Notes: a model not told the origin generated them from the letters alone. Counted from the stretch's first letter, positions 19,980 through 33,780 are shown. The stretch: 64,000 bases of DNA from Girardinichthys multiradiatus (GCF_021462225.1 NC_061811.1:24761663-24825662); one strand, 5' to 3'. Numbers and translations: made by a program.

Positions 19980-22900
19980 ATGTATGGATGGATAGTTGAC
20001 GGAATATCGTCTCTGTTTGAACCCGTTACCGGGCAAGACCACACCGAGTGGCCCGCGAGAAGTAGCGGCAGTGGGGAAGGAGCACGGCGGCAGGACAGCC
20101 AAGGAAGACCGGCTAAACGGAATTACAAGAGGTCGGTGTTATTCTGATCCCGAGTGATTTAATTTCAGTCGCTCTATAATTCCTCCGTGACTTTTTTTTA
20201 GGTTTGTTTACTTAAGGCTGGCTAAAGTTCACATTATCTGCTAACAATGGTGGGGGGACATAGTAGGAAATAGTTAAAGATGTAAACGCTCTAGGCTAGG
20301 GCCGGTGGAAACTTGCAGCTTTTAGATATATCCTAGGTCCAACACATCTAAATCAAATCGCTAAATTATCTCTTCTGTACGCGATAAAGTCATTACTAAT
20401 GGCTTAGTTATTTAACTCAGGTGTGTTGAAGCGGAGCTACAGAGCACAGGCCTCCAAGGACTGGAGATTGAAACCTGTGCCCACGATCATCTAATCCCTG
20501 TGTTCTGATTCTCTTTTCTCTTCTTCTCATCCCACTGATTTCCTATAAGTTGGGTCTGGGGACAGTGATAGCCATGAAAGGAGGCAGATTTTGGGTCTGT
20601 TGAACCATTTCTATGTTGGTTATGGCTTTCATTTAGGATTATTAACCTTCTGAAAGGCCCATTGATGTCCACTTTTAGGTTTCTTGTAGTGTCCACCTGA
20701 TTTTTTTATTTAAAATCTCTGGGTATTTCAAAGCATTCATGATGCCATGAACTCGAACTGGTGGAAGAGAAACCGGTGTTGGGATGAAGTGCTTTTTCAC
20801 ATGTGCTTCCTGTGTTCAACATGAACCCCACCAGAAGAATCTTTTTCTTTTTTGTGCTTTGGTTATTTAACCAAAGCACATGTATCTGATGAAAGTCCAT
20901 GTAAAGTATAGAAAACTCTATATGTATACATTTGAAATGGTAGAACAGAATACCCCCTCCCCCAAATAACACGTTGCCATGGAAATGGTGTCTGTTGGTT
21001 GTTATGGAGACTGGGTGATCCAAGTGTGCCACTCTGTGCTGTAGTTCTCCAACTTTGAGCTATTTTTGTTTCTATTTTTTAAATGCCCTTATCCTCTTAA
21101 CTGCTCCATCCCGGATCCACTACAGTGATAAGCTGTGCCACTACCTACTCAACCTGACCTCCTGCTACAGCTGTACTCCTAGATTTTCTGAATTAATATT
21201 AATTGGGCATTGTTAGCATTTACCTGCTCTGCGTACAGCCGAATAGTAATACTTTCATCTATACTTTGTCCACTAGGGTTGTAAACAAGTGTTTCAGTTT
21301 TGTTCATATAAAAGGTTCCACCAGCTCCTAGATAAATATTACAAAAGGGGTTAAGTATTGTAAATAAGAGGCAGTGTTCTTATTTTCTGGTGTTACAGTG
21401 TGCATGTCGCAGATAATATTCGTCAGAGTGACCCGGTGGAGGCAAAACGACGCAAAAAAGGTATGTTGATCATGATTTATTTTAAAAACGTCTCTTGACT
21501 TGTAGTTCAGTAACTGTTTACTTATGTCCTGCCTTTTAGATGTTGTGGTCAGCTTTGTGAAGAAGACTGTAGCAGGTTTAGCAGGTCTACTGAGGCTGAA
21601 GAAACCGCTGTCAGGAAGGGGTGAAAATCCCGGCAGCCATGAAGAAACACATGTAGGTGTTATGTCTGTGTGTTCAATTGATGCATAATGTTTTGTAGAT
21701 ATGGATGATAAACTGTCTATTTGTTATAAACTGAGAAGTGGATTGAAACTGTCATGAGGATGTGTAGTTTTCAGTATTGTTTCTAAATGAGGACAGATTG
21801 AGAATACTTTTGATGTCAAATCCATTTTCAGGCTAAATGTAGGATAAACAGGGTTGATATCATTACACCACATCACAAACTAAAGTAGTTTTAGCTAACC
21901 AAATAAATACCTCTGGATTTTTATTTCAGTTTTGGGAAGGTGGTTTTTGTGAATCTGCACTCCTCTGTCAATGAACACAACATTCTGGAAGTGTTTCTGT
22001 CGGGCCTTAAAGCTCTTGAAAGCACAGAAAGTAGAATTTTTAAAGTTTTATTGATCAGATTCAGGTGATCTTGATACAGTAGATCACAACATTTTGACCT
22101 AAAATCTAGTCATTGTAAATACAATGGCAAAAAAATAATATTGCCCGGCGATCTCAGAAGATTTTCTATTCTGTTGAGTTAAGATATAAAGAAGGAATGG
22201 TGACTTACTATTTTGCGGTTGTTTTTAAATAATTTAGGGTATCGTATATTAGTTTTGGTTTGGTTAGTAATTTATTCATGGTTGGTATGGGAGGCAGCAA
22301 CATCTGTGCCTTAAATAGATGACTGCCTTGGTCCAAAATCCACAGACGCTTTTAATGTATCAGAAAGGAATCACACTGCGGGGCTCCTGATGTGCATACC
22401 CCCTTTTACTCTACACGTTTCCCCTTGGGTCTGTTTTCAAGAAGCATTACATCTCTTTTCATAGTTACACGGGCATTACTCAGATTTGCATAGTTAAAAC
22501 GTAACATTTGATTTTCTCTTACGCTGCTGTTTGTTTGTCTTGCTGAAACCAAATCCTGGTTACTTGATTTTAATAAAACACAAAATGTAAGTGATCATAT
22601 TTGGATCTAGTGGTATTAGCAGAACTACTACTTTTGGTTCTGAGGAACCTGGAACCTTTTGTTAAACTGCGTGTGCAACATTTGAGTGCAGTGTCTGAGA
22701 TGGTAATTCTATAGATAAGCCTCTAATTTTGAGAAATTAATCAGTTCTTAGTTTAACCTTTTTTTCTCAGTATTTAGTGACCAGGAAAGGGCAATCCTGG
22801 CTTTTATTACTTCCCAACTTGATTATTGCAACTCCTTGTATGTTGGTGTGAGCCAGGCTTCCCTGTCATGGCTCTAGTTGGTCCAGAATGGTGCAACTCG

Positions 22901-25900
22901 TCTTTTTGCCTTTTCATGTGCAGCACTGTGTGTTTAAATGTACATTACGGCTGGAATTGATTTGATTTAAAATATTTTTCACCCTATGTTTTAATTTAGC
23001 CTATCACTTTAATGGGCATAGACGAGCTTCACACTTCATGGCTAAACGGTACTGACTGGAAAATGGGTGAGTGATGATGCACATCTCTACGAAAACTCCT
23101 GGCTGGATTCATGTCTAATTTTTATTTTCTTCCCAGATAAAGCTGTAGGTGGGGTGAATGACATGAGTGCTAAGAATCCCTTCCAAAGCTCTTTACCTCC
23201 TTTAATAAGGAAATGCAAGTATGTGATCTAGTTTTTCTACAGCTTGTTTATGAGTCTCAATAAAACCTTTAGCACAAAGCCTCTAAAATGCTCTTTTTTT
23301 CTAATCTAGTGGAACAACGCTCCCTGCTGCACTCCCAGATAGAGGGAAAACCTGGGGGAGGAGAGCCTCCCTTCAGCTACTGCCTTCAAGGCCTGCTCTC
23401 AGAGTGGGAACTACTAATCCCGAACCGATTTATAATGGCTGCGGACACAACCGCTGCTATAAGCCCAGTCTTACTGTGGAAGAGGTATATTTGAACCTAA
23501 ATCTTTTTGTTGTTTGGGGTATTCGGTTACACTTATATTCGCATTAAACCATTTTCTTCACTGTTTGGATTATCTTGCATGTAGTAATAATCAGGTCATC
23601 ATTTAATGGTGCTTTATCATTCCATAACCACTGAGATCATCAGTTTTAATCTTTGTTTTAGGCCATAAAGCAGAACAACAAGGAGCACTACAGACGTTTA
23701 CTGGAGATGGTGACGGAGAAATACAGCAAAAGCCAACCCCTACCCTTCAACCAAGCTAAACCACATGAGTGAGTGTTTTCGTCTACAGATGTGGGGTTTT
23801 CAAAGAGGTTTACTAAGCTCCAATCACCATGCACCTCTCATCCTTCCTCCGCCCCCCTAGTGAGTCGCTGTTACAAGTTCCTCACAAGACATCTGCTTCA
23901 GAGAGAACCTTTGACTCGGTCTCGAGGAGGGTGGTGTGCACAGGTAGGGCTCTCCTGTGGATACTGTTTGTCTTCAAAATAACGTCTTCTGTGTTTTTGG
24001 TTGTTTGTTTGTTCCAGGGGCTTCCATTGAATCAATGTTACTACAAAATGTCAGTGTGTTTGTGGGATCTTTGGATGGAATCATGTGAAAAAACTTTTAA
24101 ATATATACATAGAATACATAAATGATCAAAAACATACTAAATAGGTTCAATGACCTATAATCCTAACAGAAGTTGACCAGTTAAACAGCTTAAGGCTGGT
24201 TCTCCTTCTCTGCTCCAGTGACCCCTTCAGGTCCCTTCTCCATCTTCTGTGGGGCCAACTTATCTGCCTTATTGCAGCTAAGTAAGCCTTTTGAACAAAT
24301 AAGCTGGCAGTAAAAAGCCATGAAAAACCTTCCTAAACCCAAAGAGCTGTCCTTCGAAAAACATGTTAAAGCTGCAGACAATGTTTTGGAGAACATTGGA
24401 ACATTGGAAAACACATCATACACGGATCTGAGCGTGAGGAAATGAAAAGGAGAAACATCATTTCTGTCATGGCTTTTTTTTGTTTTGTTTTACATGTTAA
24501 AGAATTAACTGACTGTCTGGGAATTAAACTCTCTAAGTAGTCAGATAATTATCTGATAATTATAGCCAAATTATCTGGGGAAGTCATGAAATCAGATTCA
24601 ATTCAATTCAAAAATACTTTATTAATCCCAAAGGGAAATTAAATGTTGTTGTAGCTCATTATACAGGTTTCTTCAAAGAGTTGTTGTAGATGCTGATGGC
24701 TGTGGGCAGGAAGGATCTCCTGTAGCGGTCTGTCTTACAGCACATCTGAAGAAGCCTCTGAATGAAGACACTGTTGTTTTAGGACAGTCTGATGAAGAGG
24801 ATGCTCAGGGTTCTCATTAATGTTCTTCATTTTATGAAGAATCCTTCTTTGCCTTGGAGTCCCCAGAACAGAGCCAGTCTTCTTTATCAGCTTGTTGAGC
24901 TTTTTTAAGTCCCTGGCTCTGATGCTGCTTCCCCAGCAGATGATGGCAGAAGAGATCACACTCTCCACAACAGACTTATAGAAGATATGCAGCATCTTGC
25001 TGCAAACACCAAAGGACCTAAGCTTCCTCAAGAAGTACAGTCTGCTCTGTCCCTTTTTGTAGATGGCTTCACAGTTGCATCTCCACTCCAGTCTGTTGTC
25101 CAGGTGAACACCCATTCAAGCATTCAGAATGCCAAACTGAACAAATGTCTCGATATCATAATGTGATATTAATACTATTAATGTGTCAGTTCTGTGATAT
25201 TTGTTGTGTGGGTTCTCCTGCAGTGTTTTTCACATCCGTAGCAGCCTGGCTTATTATGATTAAATCAAGAAAGCATCGGTGTCAAAAGCTTAGTTAGGCA
25301 ATGCAGTTAATTTTTTTTTTTTATGCCATTGAAACTTAAGGCAGATATGCAGTAAAGTCAAACGAGTAGTAATTCAGTTCCTTACAGTTTCTACGAGGTT
25401 TTAAAGTCACAAATTTAATAACAGAAAGTGTTGAACTTTTCCATATTAGGTCTTAACTTAATGAGTCAAGTTAATTCAGTTCAGTCTTAAATTTGTTTGT
25501 GCTTTAATTGCCTTTATCTTTCTCCATAAACGTGCTGGCTCCATTCATTGTTCTGGTTGACGATTTCAGGTGTTTTGCTTTGACAAAAAGCCCTAAGCAG
25601 GGAAGCATTAAATCCTAATGAAAAGGAACTGTTATGACGTTTGTAGTGTACTATAAGTGTTGAAATTAGTCAAGCTAGTTTTCAAACAACAATTCAAGCT
25701 GATAATTATACTTAACTAATAGAAAAAAACAAATACTAGAAGTTGGTTAATTAATGTAGTTCTTACATTTTAATCATAAGTCTTTAAAAGTATTGCACTT
25801 GCAGAAACGCTTCTCACATAATACTAATTTTCAGAAGGATTTAAATAATCTTCTCTTCTTCCCAGCTGCACCAAATGTGTTTACATACAGAAATACTACT

Positions 25901-28694
25901 GCAACTAAGGACAGGTTGGTTTTAAACTACTTTAATTTGATGTGACCAAGTGAATGTGTTTTTGTTTTTTCATCATCTCATTAACTTGTTTTTAATGCAT
26001 CTTCAGGTGGGGAGGCCTAAGTTTTAATAAGTCACACAGTGAAGAGGAAATACAACCTGTTAGATATATAAAGGTAGGCATGTTTTAATAAACTTCCGCC
26101 TTGCCAAAGTATCCATCGGGTCCTGTGAGTAACGTTGACCTGCATCGCAGACAAAAGAGACTGCAGAGGTGGACCTTTCTACAGAAGTTGCTACTCGCCT
26201 TAATCTAGTGGACAGGGATGCTTCTGCACTCAGCGTCAGTGAAACTCAGTCTGGTTATGCCCCACATGTAAGGCACAGCGAAGACATACCCAGGCTGACC
26301 AAGGTGGTTAAATGTAATGTAGACATTAATGTGTTTCCGACCGCACCGTTACAGTTTGACATTTTACTGTGTCTCTTCTCTGTCTTACAGGAAATGGTCA
26401 TGGAGGTTAGTGAAGCTTTGGCTCAGAGAGACCCCAACCTCGTTTTAAGCGCAGCTTTCAAACTTCGGATCACGCAGCGAGACCTATCCACTCTACAGGA
26501 AGGTGGATGGCTCAATGATGAGGTAAATATATGCTTAACTGCAGCCTGCAAAATCTTTACAATATGAATCTCAGAACACCAACGTTAACACTTTTTTTGT
26601 GTTGACTGAAGACCAGATTAAGCTCATGATATTTTGGAGAAAAATGTATTACATTGTGTCTGAATTTATTGTTTTGTGCCAATTTTTCTTTCAAGGTTAT
26701 TAACTTCTATCTTTCCCTCATCATGGAGCGACGTTCCAGCGACAGTGGAAGGTTAAAGGTCTACACTTTTAGCACCTTCTTTTACCCAAAGCTGCGGGGT
26801 GGGGCAGGAGGACAGGCTGGAGGACATGTGGCTGTGAAGCGCTGGACCAAAGCTGTCGACCTCTTTATGTTTGACCTCATTCTCGTCCCACTGCATCTCG
26901 GTGTCCACTGGGCGTTAGCTGTGAGTCGGACTTATCACATAACTGTCAAGTTCAAATAGGTTGTATTTTATTCATTTTATTTAAATAAACATCGACAATC
27001 ACGTACAAAAAACAAACTCGGATGAGATTCAATGTACAAAATTATGAGTAAAAAAGGAGCTGCTCTCACATTACAACAGAATTAATACAGATTGCTGGTC
27101 CTAATTTACATATTTTTTTTAAACGTAAACAAACATGAGCTGCTATATCTTTTTAAGTATTATTATTTAATACGTTCATTATGTCTCAATCATTTTTTTA
27201 TAGGAATTCTTAAGGTGAATCACAGAAACTAATTTTAATTTCTCCAAATTATTTCAGTTTAGCTCCGTAAACTATAATCTGCACATCTGTCTAAACGTAG
27301 CCTGTCTATGCACTTTAAAACAATTTTTCTTACAAGTATTGTTGTTTGATGCTAATACAAAAACTTCTGCTAATTATTTATCAGTAATGTTAAGCCTTTT
27401 AGAGAACTAATAACATTTTCAAATTTTGAAACAAACATTTTGCTTAATTCAGTTGAAATGCTTGACATACTTTTCATCTTAAGTATTCTTTGAAATCAAG
27501 TTTTAATTGTTTATGATCTTAACTTTCTTCTAGAAAAACGTAACTGCAGATAACTTTTCTAGGGAATCTTCATGTATTGATATTAAATCCTTCCTTTAAT
27601 CAGTTTAAAAATAACCTATTAATAAACCACTTCTTGTTTTGCATACAATATTCTCTACAATAATTTTAAACCATTTGCAATGCAAGAATATTTAGCATTA
27701 GAAAACAAAAGTAAACTTTAGTTACTTCACAAATGCAATTAAATATAAATTAAAAAGTTTGTGTTCCTAACTCTAAACCTTGTGGGACTCCACATTTAAT
27801 CTGTTTCAGCACTGGTATTTCATTGTTAAAATGTATAACTGTAGATTTACCATTTGATTCCATGAAAGCATGCATTGGTTCTGTTTGATTTGATAAATGT
27901 TGTTTTCTTCCTTGTAGGTGATAGATTTAAAGTTAAAAACAGTGAAATCATATGACTCCATGGGTCAGAGACATGATGACATCTGTAATCTTTTACTGTG
28001 AGTCTAAGTTTTCTCTCTCTACTTTTGATATATATATATATTTTTTTTCTCAAGCTGCAATCTTTAGCATTCATTTCTTTGAGTTGAACTGTACTATAAA
28101 TGATCCAGCTGTGCTCATTTTCCAGACTTTACCTTAAAGAAGAACACAAAGCAAAAAAAGGAAGGGAGCTTGACAGTGCCAGATGGACTGTTGGAAGCCT
28201 GAAGGTTGGTCAGCGTTAAACTCACTGTTGACAAAACATTTAATAACGTCATTTAAAATGTTATCTGTAACTTGGAGATTAATGTTATATTCTGTACAAA
28301 CAGGACATTCCTCAGCAGAAAAATGGAAGTGACTGTGGTGTTTTTGCCTGTAAATATGCTGACTATATTGCAAAGGGGAAGCCCCTCACCTTTAAACAGG
28401 TAAACACAATATTTTTGTAAATAATGCAACCATTTGGTTTTTGTTGTTGTTACTGAAAGGTGCAGTTGCTTTTGCAGAACAGCTTTTGTCCTACTATGCT
28501 GCTACTTTGAATCAACAGATCATAACCCTTAGTTTTAGTTATTCAATTAAAGTGCTTTTAAAATATTTCAGTGTGTTTATACTACGCACCTTTTGTTCTA
28601 ACTTTATGATCGCTTTCTTCAACTTTTGTAGGGCCACATGCCTCTCTTCAGGAAGTTAATGATGTGGGAAATCCTCAATCAGAAGCTGCTATAG
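19980..28694 (+). CDS. senp2: Sentrin/SUMO-specific protease 2
   Basis: SENP2 matures SUMO precursors and removes SUMO from proteins, mainly at the nuclear envelope. Seventeen coding exons join in phase: 19980-20131, 21399-21460, 21540-21652, 23000-23066, 23137-23218, 23310-23484, 23662-23768, 23861-23943, 25866-25914, 26007-26073, 26151-26303, 26391-26522, 26696-26920, 27918-27997, 28126-28204, 28304-28399, 28632-28694. They give 594 residues, close to human SENP2. The first residues [15 protein letters not shown] match the SENP2 type. The C48 protease domain runs from [12 protein letters not shown] to the end. The catalytic His is in GVHWALAV, Asp in SYDSMGQ, the oxyanion Gln in IPQQ and Cys in [15 protein letters not shown], which also separates it from SENP1. 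The smallest exons were placed by phase and splice sites. Introns hold L2-like and Rex1-like LINE pieces. Confidence 0.95.
22735..22935 (+). repeat. L2-like LINE fragment in senp2 intron
   Basis: The plus strand translates around 22800-22930 to [17 protein letters not shown] followed by LVQNGATRL, the typical C-terminal end of L2-type reverse transcriptases in fish. It is short and has a stop. Confidence 0.7.
24597..25115 (-). mobile_element. Rex1/Babar-like LINE, 5'-truncated copy in senp2 intron
   Basis: On the minus strand this is the end of the LINE also found at 36480-38697: the frame 24735-25115 starts [20 protein letters not shown] and ends with the reverse-transcriptase C-terminus, followed by a 3' tail ending in TCAATTCAATTC-type repeats on the plus strand. 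The two copies are nearly identical where they overlap. Truncation at 25115 is typical of target-primed insertion. Confidence 0.88.
26921..27917 (+). other. senp2 intron, nothing recognised
   Basis: Very AT-rich intron between the exon with the catalytic His and that with the catalytic Asp. I see no repeat family or RNA gene. Confidence 0.55.
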
Positions 28695-29500
28695 AAGATT
28701 ACAATCCCAGGAGCAACAGCAACTACATGTTGGTCTCACAAAGAATCGTGGGCCAGAAACATGAACTTTACTGCTTGAAAGATAACCCAGATATTTGAAG
28801 CAATCAACACTAGTCTTAACATTAATCATGTCTCTTTTCTTACAAAGAGACATAGACACTATTTTGAATCCAAGTTCTAATTGGAGATGTTTTGTTGATG
28901 GAAATTTGTGATGCAAAAAAGTTCTCACTTGTGATTAAATGGCTTTTGATTTAATTTTTTTTTTTACTGCTTCATATAGTGCTCAAAGTGCCTTTACCCT
29001 CTTGTTGAGCTCAGTTTAGAGCACGCTTTAAGGAGGATTTGTTTTTGTGTTTTTGCAAGTATAATTTTTGAGCATCTTGGCCCAGAATGCAGCGATTCTC
29101 TCCTAATGTAATGTGGATTCATAGCTAAATTCATTGAAGGATGTAAAGATAATTTTATTTAGTCAAGAAACTGTATTGTGTGAAAATGGTGAAATACCTC
29201 CTGTTTTGCCTTATGTCCAGAGACAATTTGCATGTCTGAGAGCTTGCTGTAATAACATTTGTTAAACATTATTATTTATAAATTGATTGGATGAAAAATA
29301 GGTTGTTGTTTTTTTTTGAATGCGTGTGTAATGTTTTTCCCCCCATAATTGGACTATGACTTTTGTTCACCCACACATAGTGCAGGTACAAGGACTTAGA
29401 TTTTTGTATACTTCATAGGGAACTACTGTACAGGCATGCATGTTAGTCCTCATGCTTAAAATGTAATGCCCCCTCCTGTAATAAAGTGTTTTTTTTTTGT
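28695..29500 (+). other. senp2: senp2 3' untranslated region
   Basis: AT-rich sequence after the stop codon up to the AATAAA signal at 29480-29485, followed by a T-rich tract. Confidence 0.65.
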
Positions 29501-30002
29501 AATCGGAGTTTAAGTTTTTTTTATTAGTCCGGGGTAATCCTAGAGGGCTCCGGTGAACCAATGAGTGGGATTTTCTCAAGTCATTACAATCCAAGCTTAT
29601 AAAGCAATGTGCTGTAACCTAGCTTGTAAAAGTTATTCACAACCCTTAAACTTTTACACAGTTTATCATTCTACAACCAGAAATTACAATGTATTTCAGG
29701 GAGGTCTTTTTTGTCAAATCAGAAGCTATTGTGCAACAGCAAAGTGAAAGGAAAATAATATAGTTTGCAAAAAATAACCAATGAAAATCTGGTTGCATTT
29801 ATGGTGTGCATTTGTATAAAGCCCTTCCATACTGGGTGCTGAACTAAATTTGGCTGCAATTAGTCTCATGAGGTACAGTTTTCAAAATAATTAAATCAGT
29901 CCAACATCACCAGATCGATCTCTGTTTCTGATTATTATTATAATTTTTTTAAAGTCTATTTGGAAAATAATTTAGTGGTAGGTTTAGAGTAATAGAAACC
30001 CA
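29501..30002. other. Intergenic sequence, nothing recognised
   Basis: Spacer between senp2 and tra2b. No gene or clear repeat is seen apart from low-complexity AT-rich DNA. Confidence 0.5.
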
Positions 30003-30295
30003 ACAGTCGAGCATTGTACTGATCCATTCATTCTGTTGCCAGCTCTGCAGCTAGCCCAATCCCCGGACATTGATACGATAGAAAACGTAAAGGGTGAAAA
30101 GATAGACATTAAACATGTTTCTGAGGGAAAACCAAGAAATGTGGAGGAATTGTGGAAATATGTCCAATCATCCCAGGGAGGAAAATCTATGGGAGCCAGA
30201 AGTTGATCAACTCCATGCAACACAGATGTGAAGCATAGTTCAGAAACAGCTTTGCAAATAAATGTTAGTTCAGACTGATATTCAAGCATTTATTC
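30003..30295 (+). mobile_element. Tc1/mariner relic, C-terminal scrap
   Basis: Around 30135-30240 the plus strand gives in one frame a text like QKLINSMQHRCEA, which resembles the C-terminus of Tc1/mariner transposases (SMPRRCEAV). Frames are broken and no ends are visible. Confidence 0.45.
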
Positions 30296-30502
30296 AGTTA
30301 ATATGATTTAGTTTTTAAAAAACTGTTTTATTCTGAAAAGAACCGGAAGTAGCGTCATCAGCCTTAGAACATTATAGAAGGTTTCTGTTAGGCGGTCTGG
30401 ACAGAAACGGCTCGTGCCGTGCGCTTTATCATTCTACTTTATTTACGTTGCTTTCCGGGTTCAGTATACATTTTAAACTCGTTTTAAATTTCTGACTCTA
30501 AA

Positions 30503-33302
30503 ATGAGCGACCACGAGAAGGATTTCAGGGAGCAGGTGAGTTTTCTAAATTAAAAAATATCGAGTTACTTCGGTTAAGAGAGAAGCGGCTAGCTAACTTA
30601 ACCGTTGAACGTCTGCAAAGGTTTGCTAGACTAAAGGATTAAGGTATGTTAGAACACATATCTGCATAAGACTTCATTGTATTTCACGTTACTCTTTATA
30701 AGCGGTTAATTACTTATAGTTGCAACACATCTAAATAATTGAAATTATAACCCAGAGCATGCTAGGCTAAACCATGCGGCCTGTGCAGATCGGGAAATAT
30801 GGTTCCGCCTTTTAGAGGTACCTTCATTGTAATACATTCGTTTTAATTAACTCGAATTAAGCAATGAATTACGAGTGCTATAATATCAATATGTGATCTA
30901 TGATCCTTAATTATTTGAAATTTAACGATTTTGAGCTAAATTGCTGAGTTTTTTTTTTCTGGTTTTTTCTTTATACCTTTTGGCTTCAACAGAAACCAAC
31001 ATGCTTTATCACCCTTGTTTGTTTTTTGTCAAGGTTAAGGTGGGAAGAAAGAAAAAGGCCCAAGACGTGTCAGATGTGACGTTTTTAATGTTTGAAGCTG
31101 ATGGGGTTGATGCATGCTAATGTTTTGGAAGCTGAAAAGAAGCGATCAAGATCTGGCCTCACTTCTAGTGTTGTAATGGCAGATGGTAAAAGGGGGAAGA
31201 GGAGGAGGAGGAAAAAAGAAGTCAGATTCAAACGGAAGAAAGAAGAAATGAAGGGTTGTTATGAAGTAATGAAGTGAACGAAGTTATGAAGTTAAGATCA
31301 GAAGTATAACTGGGTATGAGTAATTTCCTAACAACATGTTATATTATTTCTCTTTTACCTTTTCTTTCTCCTAAGCATGCTTTATGTTTTTGCCCTTTCT
31401 GTATCAGACACATCTCTGATTGTTCCCTCAATTCTGTTGGAATTTTTTAAGTGGATCAGCTAATTTATTTAAATTATTTTTCACATTATGTTGTTTCAAA
31501 TTTCCAAATAATTCCTGTTAAACCCTCTAATCGCCGTACTATGGTGCTTCTAAAAAGGGCATTAAGAGGGCTGAGGGTTCTCACCTCCTAGCCCTTTGTT
31601 ACTATGATATAAACTTGTCTGTAAAGAGCGTCTGATACCTGTCTTTGGTCTGCTCAGGACTCTCGGGGAGGCTCGAGGAGTGCATCCCCTAGGGGCTCAG
31701 CAAAATCCACCAGCCACTCTCCCGCACGCTCTAAAGATGGCTCTCGGCGCTCCAGGTCCAGATCTCGCTCCCAGTCCAGATCAAAATCAAGGTGAAATAT
31801 ACCCCTTTCTCCTGTAATGGTTTGCTATTTTTAGAGTTCAAATGCTTTTATAAACCTTCATTTCTGGACAAAACAAAATAGATCAAGGTCCCATCGAAGT
31901 TCACGCAGACGCTACTCCCGGTCTCGTTCCCGGTCTCGACGCAGACACTCAAGGAGCCGCTCTCGCAGCTCAGATTACCGACGACGTAGGAGCCATAGCC
32001 GTTCCCCGATGTCAAATCGGCGGAGACACATCGGCAACAGGGTGTGTTACCTATTTGAAATTTGTGGAATAAGCTATGTATTTTAATTGTTATATATTTT
32101 TTTGGTTTTAAAAAGTCTTGCATTTGTAACAGTTACCACTTCTTTTTTTTAACTATATTTTACTTTTGTTTACCCTCCCAGGGCAACCCAGACCCCAGCG
32201 CCTGCCTGGGTGTGTTTGGTCTGAGTCTTTACACCACCGAGAGGGACTTGAGGGAGGTTTTTTCTAAATATGGTCCACTGGCTGATGTCAACATAGTGTA
32301 TGATCAGCAGTCGCGTCGCTCAAGAGGTTTCGCTTTTGTTTATTTTGAAAACAGTGCGGACTCCAAGGAGGTAAGCATGTGACTGGGTTATGTATTTATT
32401 TGCAGTTCTGTTTTGCTGGTACTCATAATAATGTCTATTAGGCCAAGGAACGTGCTAATGGTATGGAGCTTGACGGACGCAGGATCAGAGTGGATTTTTC
32501 TATTACCAAAAGAGCTCACACTCCAACTCCAGGAATATACATGGGACGCCCCACATAGTGAGTGTTTGGGGGTTGGTTTTATTTTACATAGTTGGAGTAT
32601 TTATCATCCATGATGTATATAAAGGTGACCCTTGAACCTGTCTGTTTGCAGTGGTGGTGGAGGGGGAGGAAGTGGAGGGAGTGGAGGAAGTGGAGGTGGT
32701 TCATCACGCCGTTTCTCTAGGGACTACGACCGTAGCTATGACAGAGGATATGATAGAGGTTATGATCGAGACTACGATCGTTATGAAGAACGAGAGTACC
32801 GATCGTACAGGTACAATTGTTACACAATGTATGAGATGTAAGATGAAACCACAGTATATTCTTCTTTAATCTTGTTCAATAAATCTGAAATGAACGTTGT
32901 TCTTCCTTTAACAGGCGCAGATCTCCGTCTCCGTACTACAGCAGAGGTTACCGCTCGCGATCTCGGTCCTACTCACCACGTATGTATATGAAATACACTT
33001 TTATCTTTTGTACTATGGAGGTTAAATGTATGGTTACCAAGGACAACTCATCCATGATATAAATTACCCGTTTGTTTATTAAATAAAAGCTTGAAATACA
33101 AATTAATTATCTAAATTTAAATTGTTCATGTACTTTAGTGAATGGTTATGTTTCTTGTGTCGTGCACTTCAATAATTTGTCGAATGACTAACAGATTCTA
33201 ATATTTTATTGGGTAGCCTCCATATTTTACCAGAATCGTTTTGTTTGTTTTTTACTTAATCTGTATGCTTTGTTTTTGTTTTTTCTTTCAGGTCACTACT
33301 AG
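30503..33302 (+). CDS. tra2b: Transformer-2 beta, SR-like splicing regulator
   Basis: TRA2B is a nuclear RNA-binding protein that promotes inclusion of exons with GAA-rich enhancers. Coding exons: 30503-30535, 31658-31791, 31882-32041, 32182-32370, 32442-32557, 32652-32810, 32915-32979, 33292-33302, giving 288 residues, the same as the human protein. Residues about 12-110 form the first Arg/Ser domain. The RRM (about 115-195) has RNP2 [10 protein letters not shown] and RNP1 [20 protein letters not shown] and [19 protein letters not shown] favour TRA2B over TRA2A. A Gly-rich linker with [15 protein letters not shown] repeats leads to the second RS domain, ending YSPRHY. A 280-bp poison exon lies in intron 1. 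Confidence 0.96.
31034..31313 (+). promoter_or_regulatory. tra2b: tra2b alternative poison exon
   Basis: A 280-base segment has an acceptor (TTTTTTGTCAAG before 31034) and a donor (GTATGAG after 31313). Read in phase after exon 1 it meets a stop codon at 31118-31120. Its second half is very rich in GAA and GGA, the binding motif of TRA2B itself. Position between exons 1 and 3, length (human exon 2 is about 276 nt) and GAA-rich content match the conserved exon that mammalian TRA2B uses to switch off its own expression through nonsense-mediated decay. Confidence 0.85.
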
Positions 33303-33780
33303 GCATTGAGGGTAGTCGGCTACAGTGTTACTTTTGGATGCTGTTTTCATTTTCGTGTGTGTGTGTGTGTGAGAAAGAGGCTTTTGCATGCATTCGTGTA
33401 TAAGAAAGTTACACTTTTATGTCCAAACATGTCAAAGGCAATGTTGAATTTTCATGTCACTGGGTTCAGCAAAGATTATGGAGGATCAAAAGTCACGATT
33501 TTTCACTTTTTCAGCTTTGCTCTTTGCCTGACTAAATTCTGTATGTTGTGGCAAATAAAAATTCAGAAGGCTGTTTAAAGTTATTGGAAAAATACTTTGC
33601 TTGAACTGACATGTTATCTCTATAGGATTTTGTGCTTTTTTTGTTCTATATAAATGGCTTCTTTAAAATCGATGTTTTTTTTGTTTTTTTTTTTGTTAAA
33701 AATGAAATGACATTTTTGTCTTTGCTTGGTGGGTACTAGTGTATTGTTTTTGTATATAAGCAATAAAAATACCTGGGTCA
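33303..33780 (+). other. tra2b: tra2b 3' untranslated region
   Basis: Sequence after the stop with a (GT)n run at about 33356-33371 and a poly(A) signal AATAAA at 33762-33767. Confidence 0.75.

Noticed and set aside
31092..31277. Lys/Arg-rich frame in tra2b intron 1
   Set aside because: It is another frame of the GAA-rich poison exon. The in-phase frame stops at 31118.
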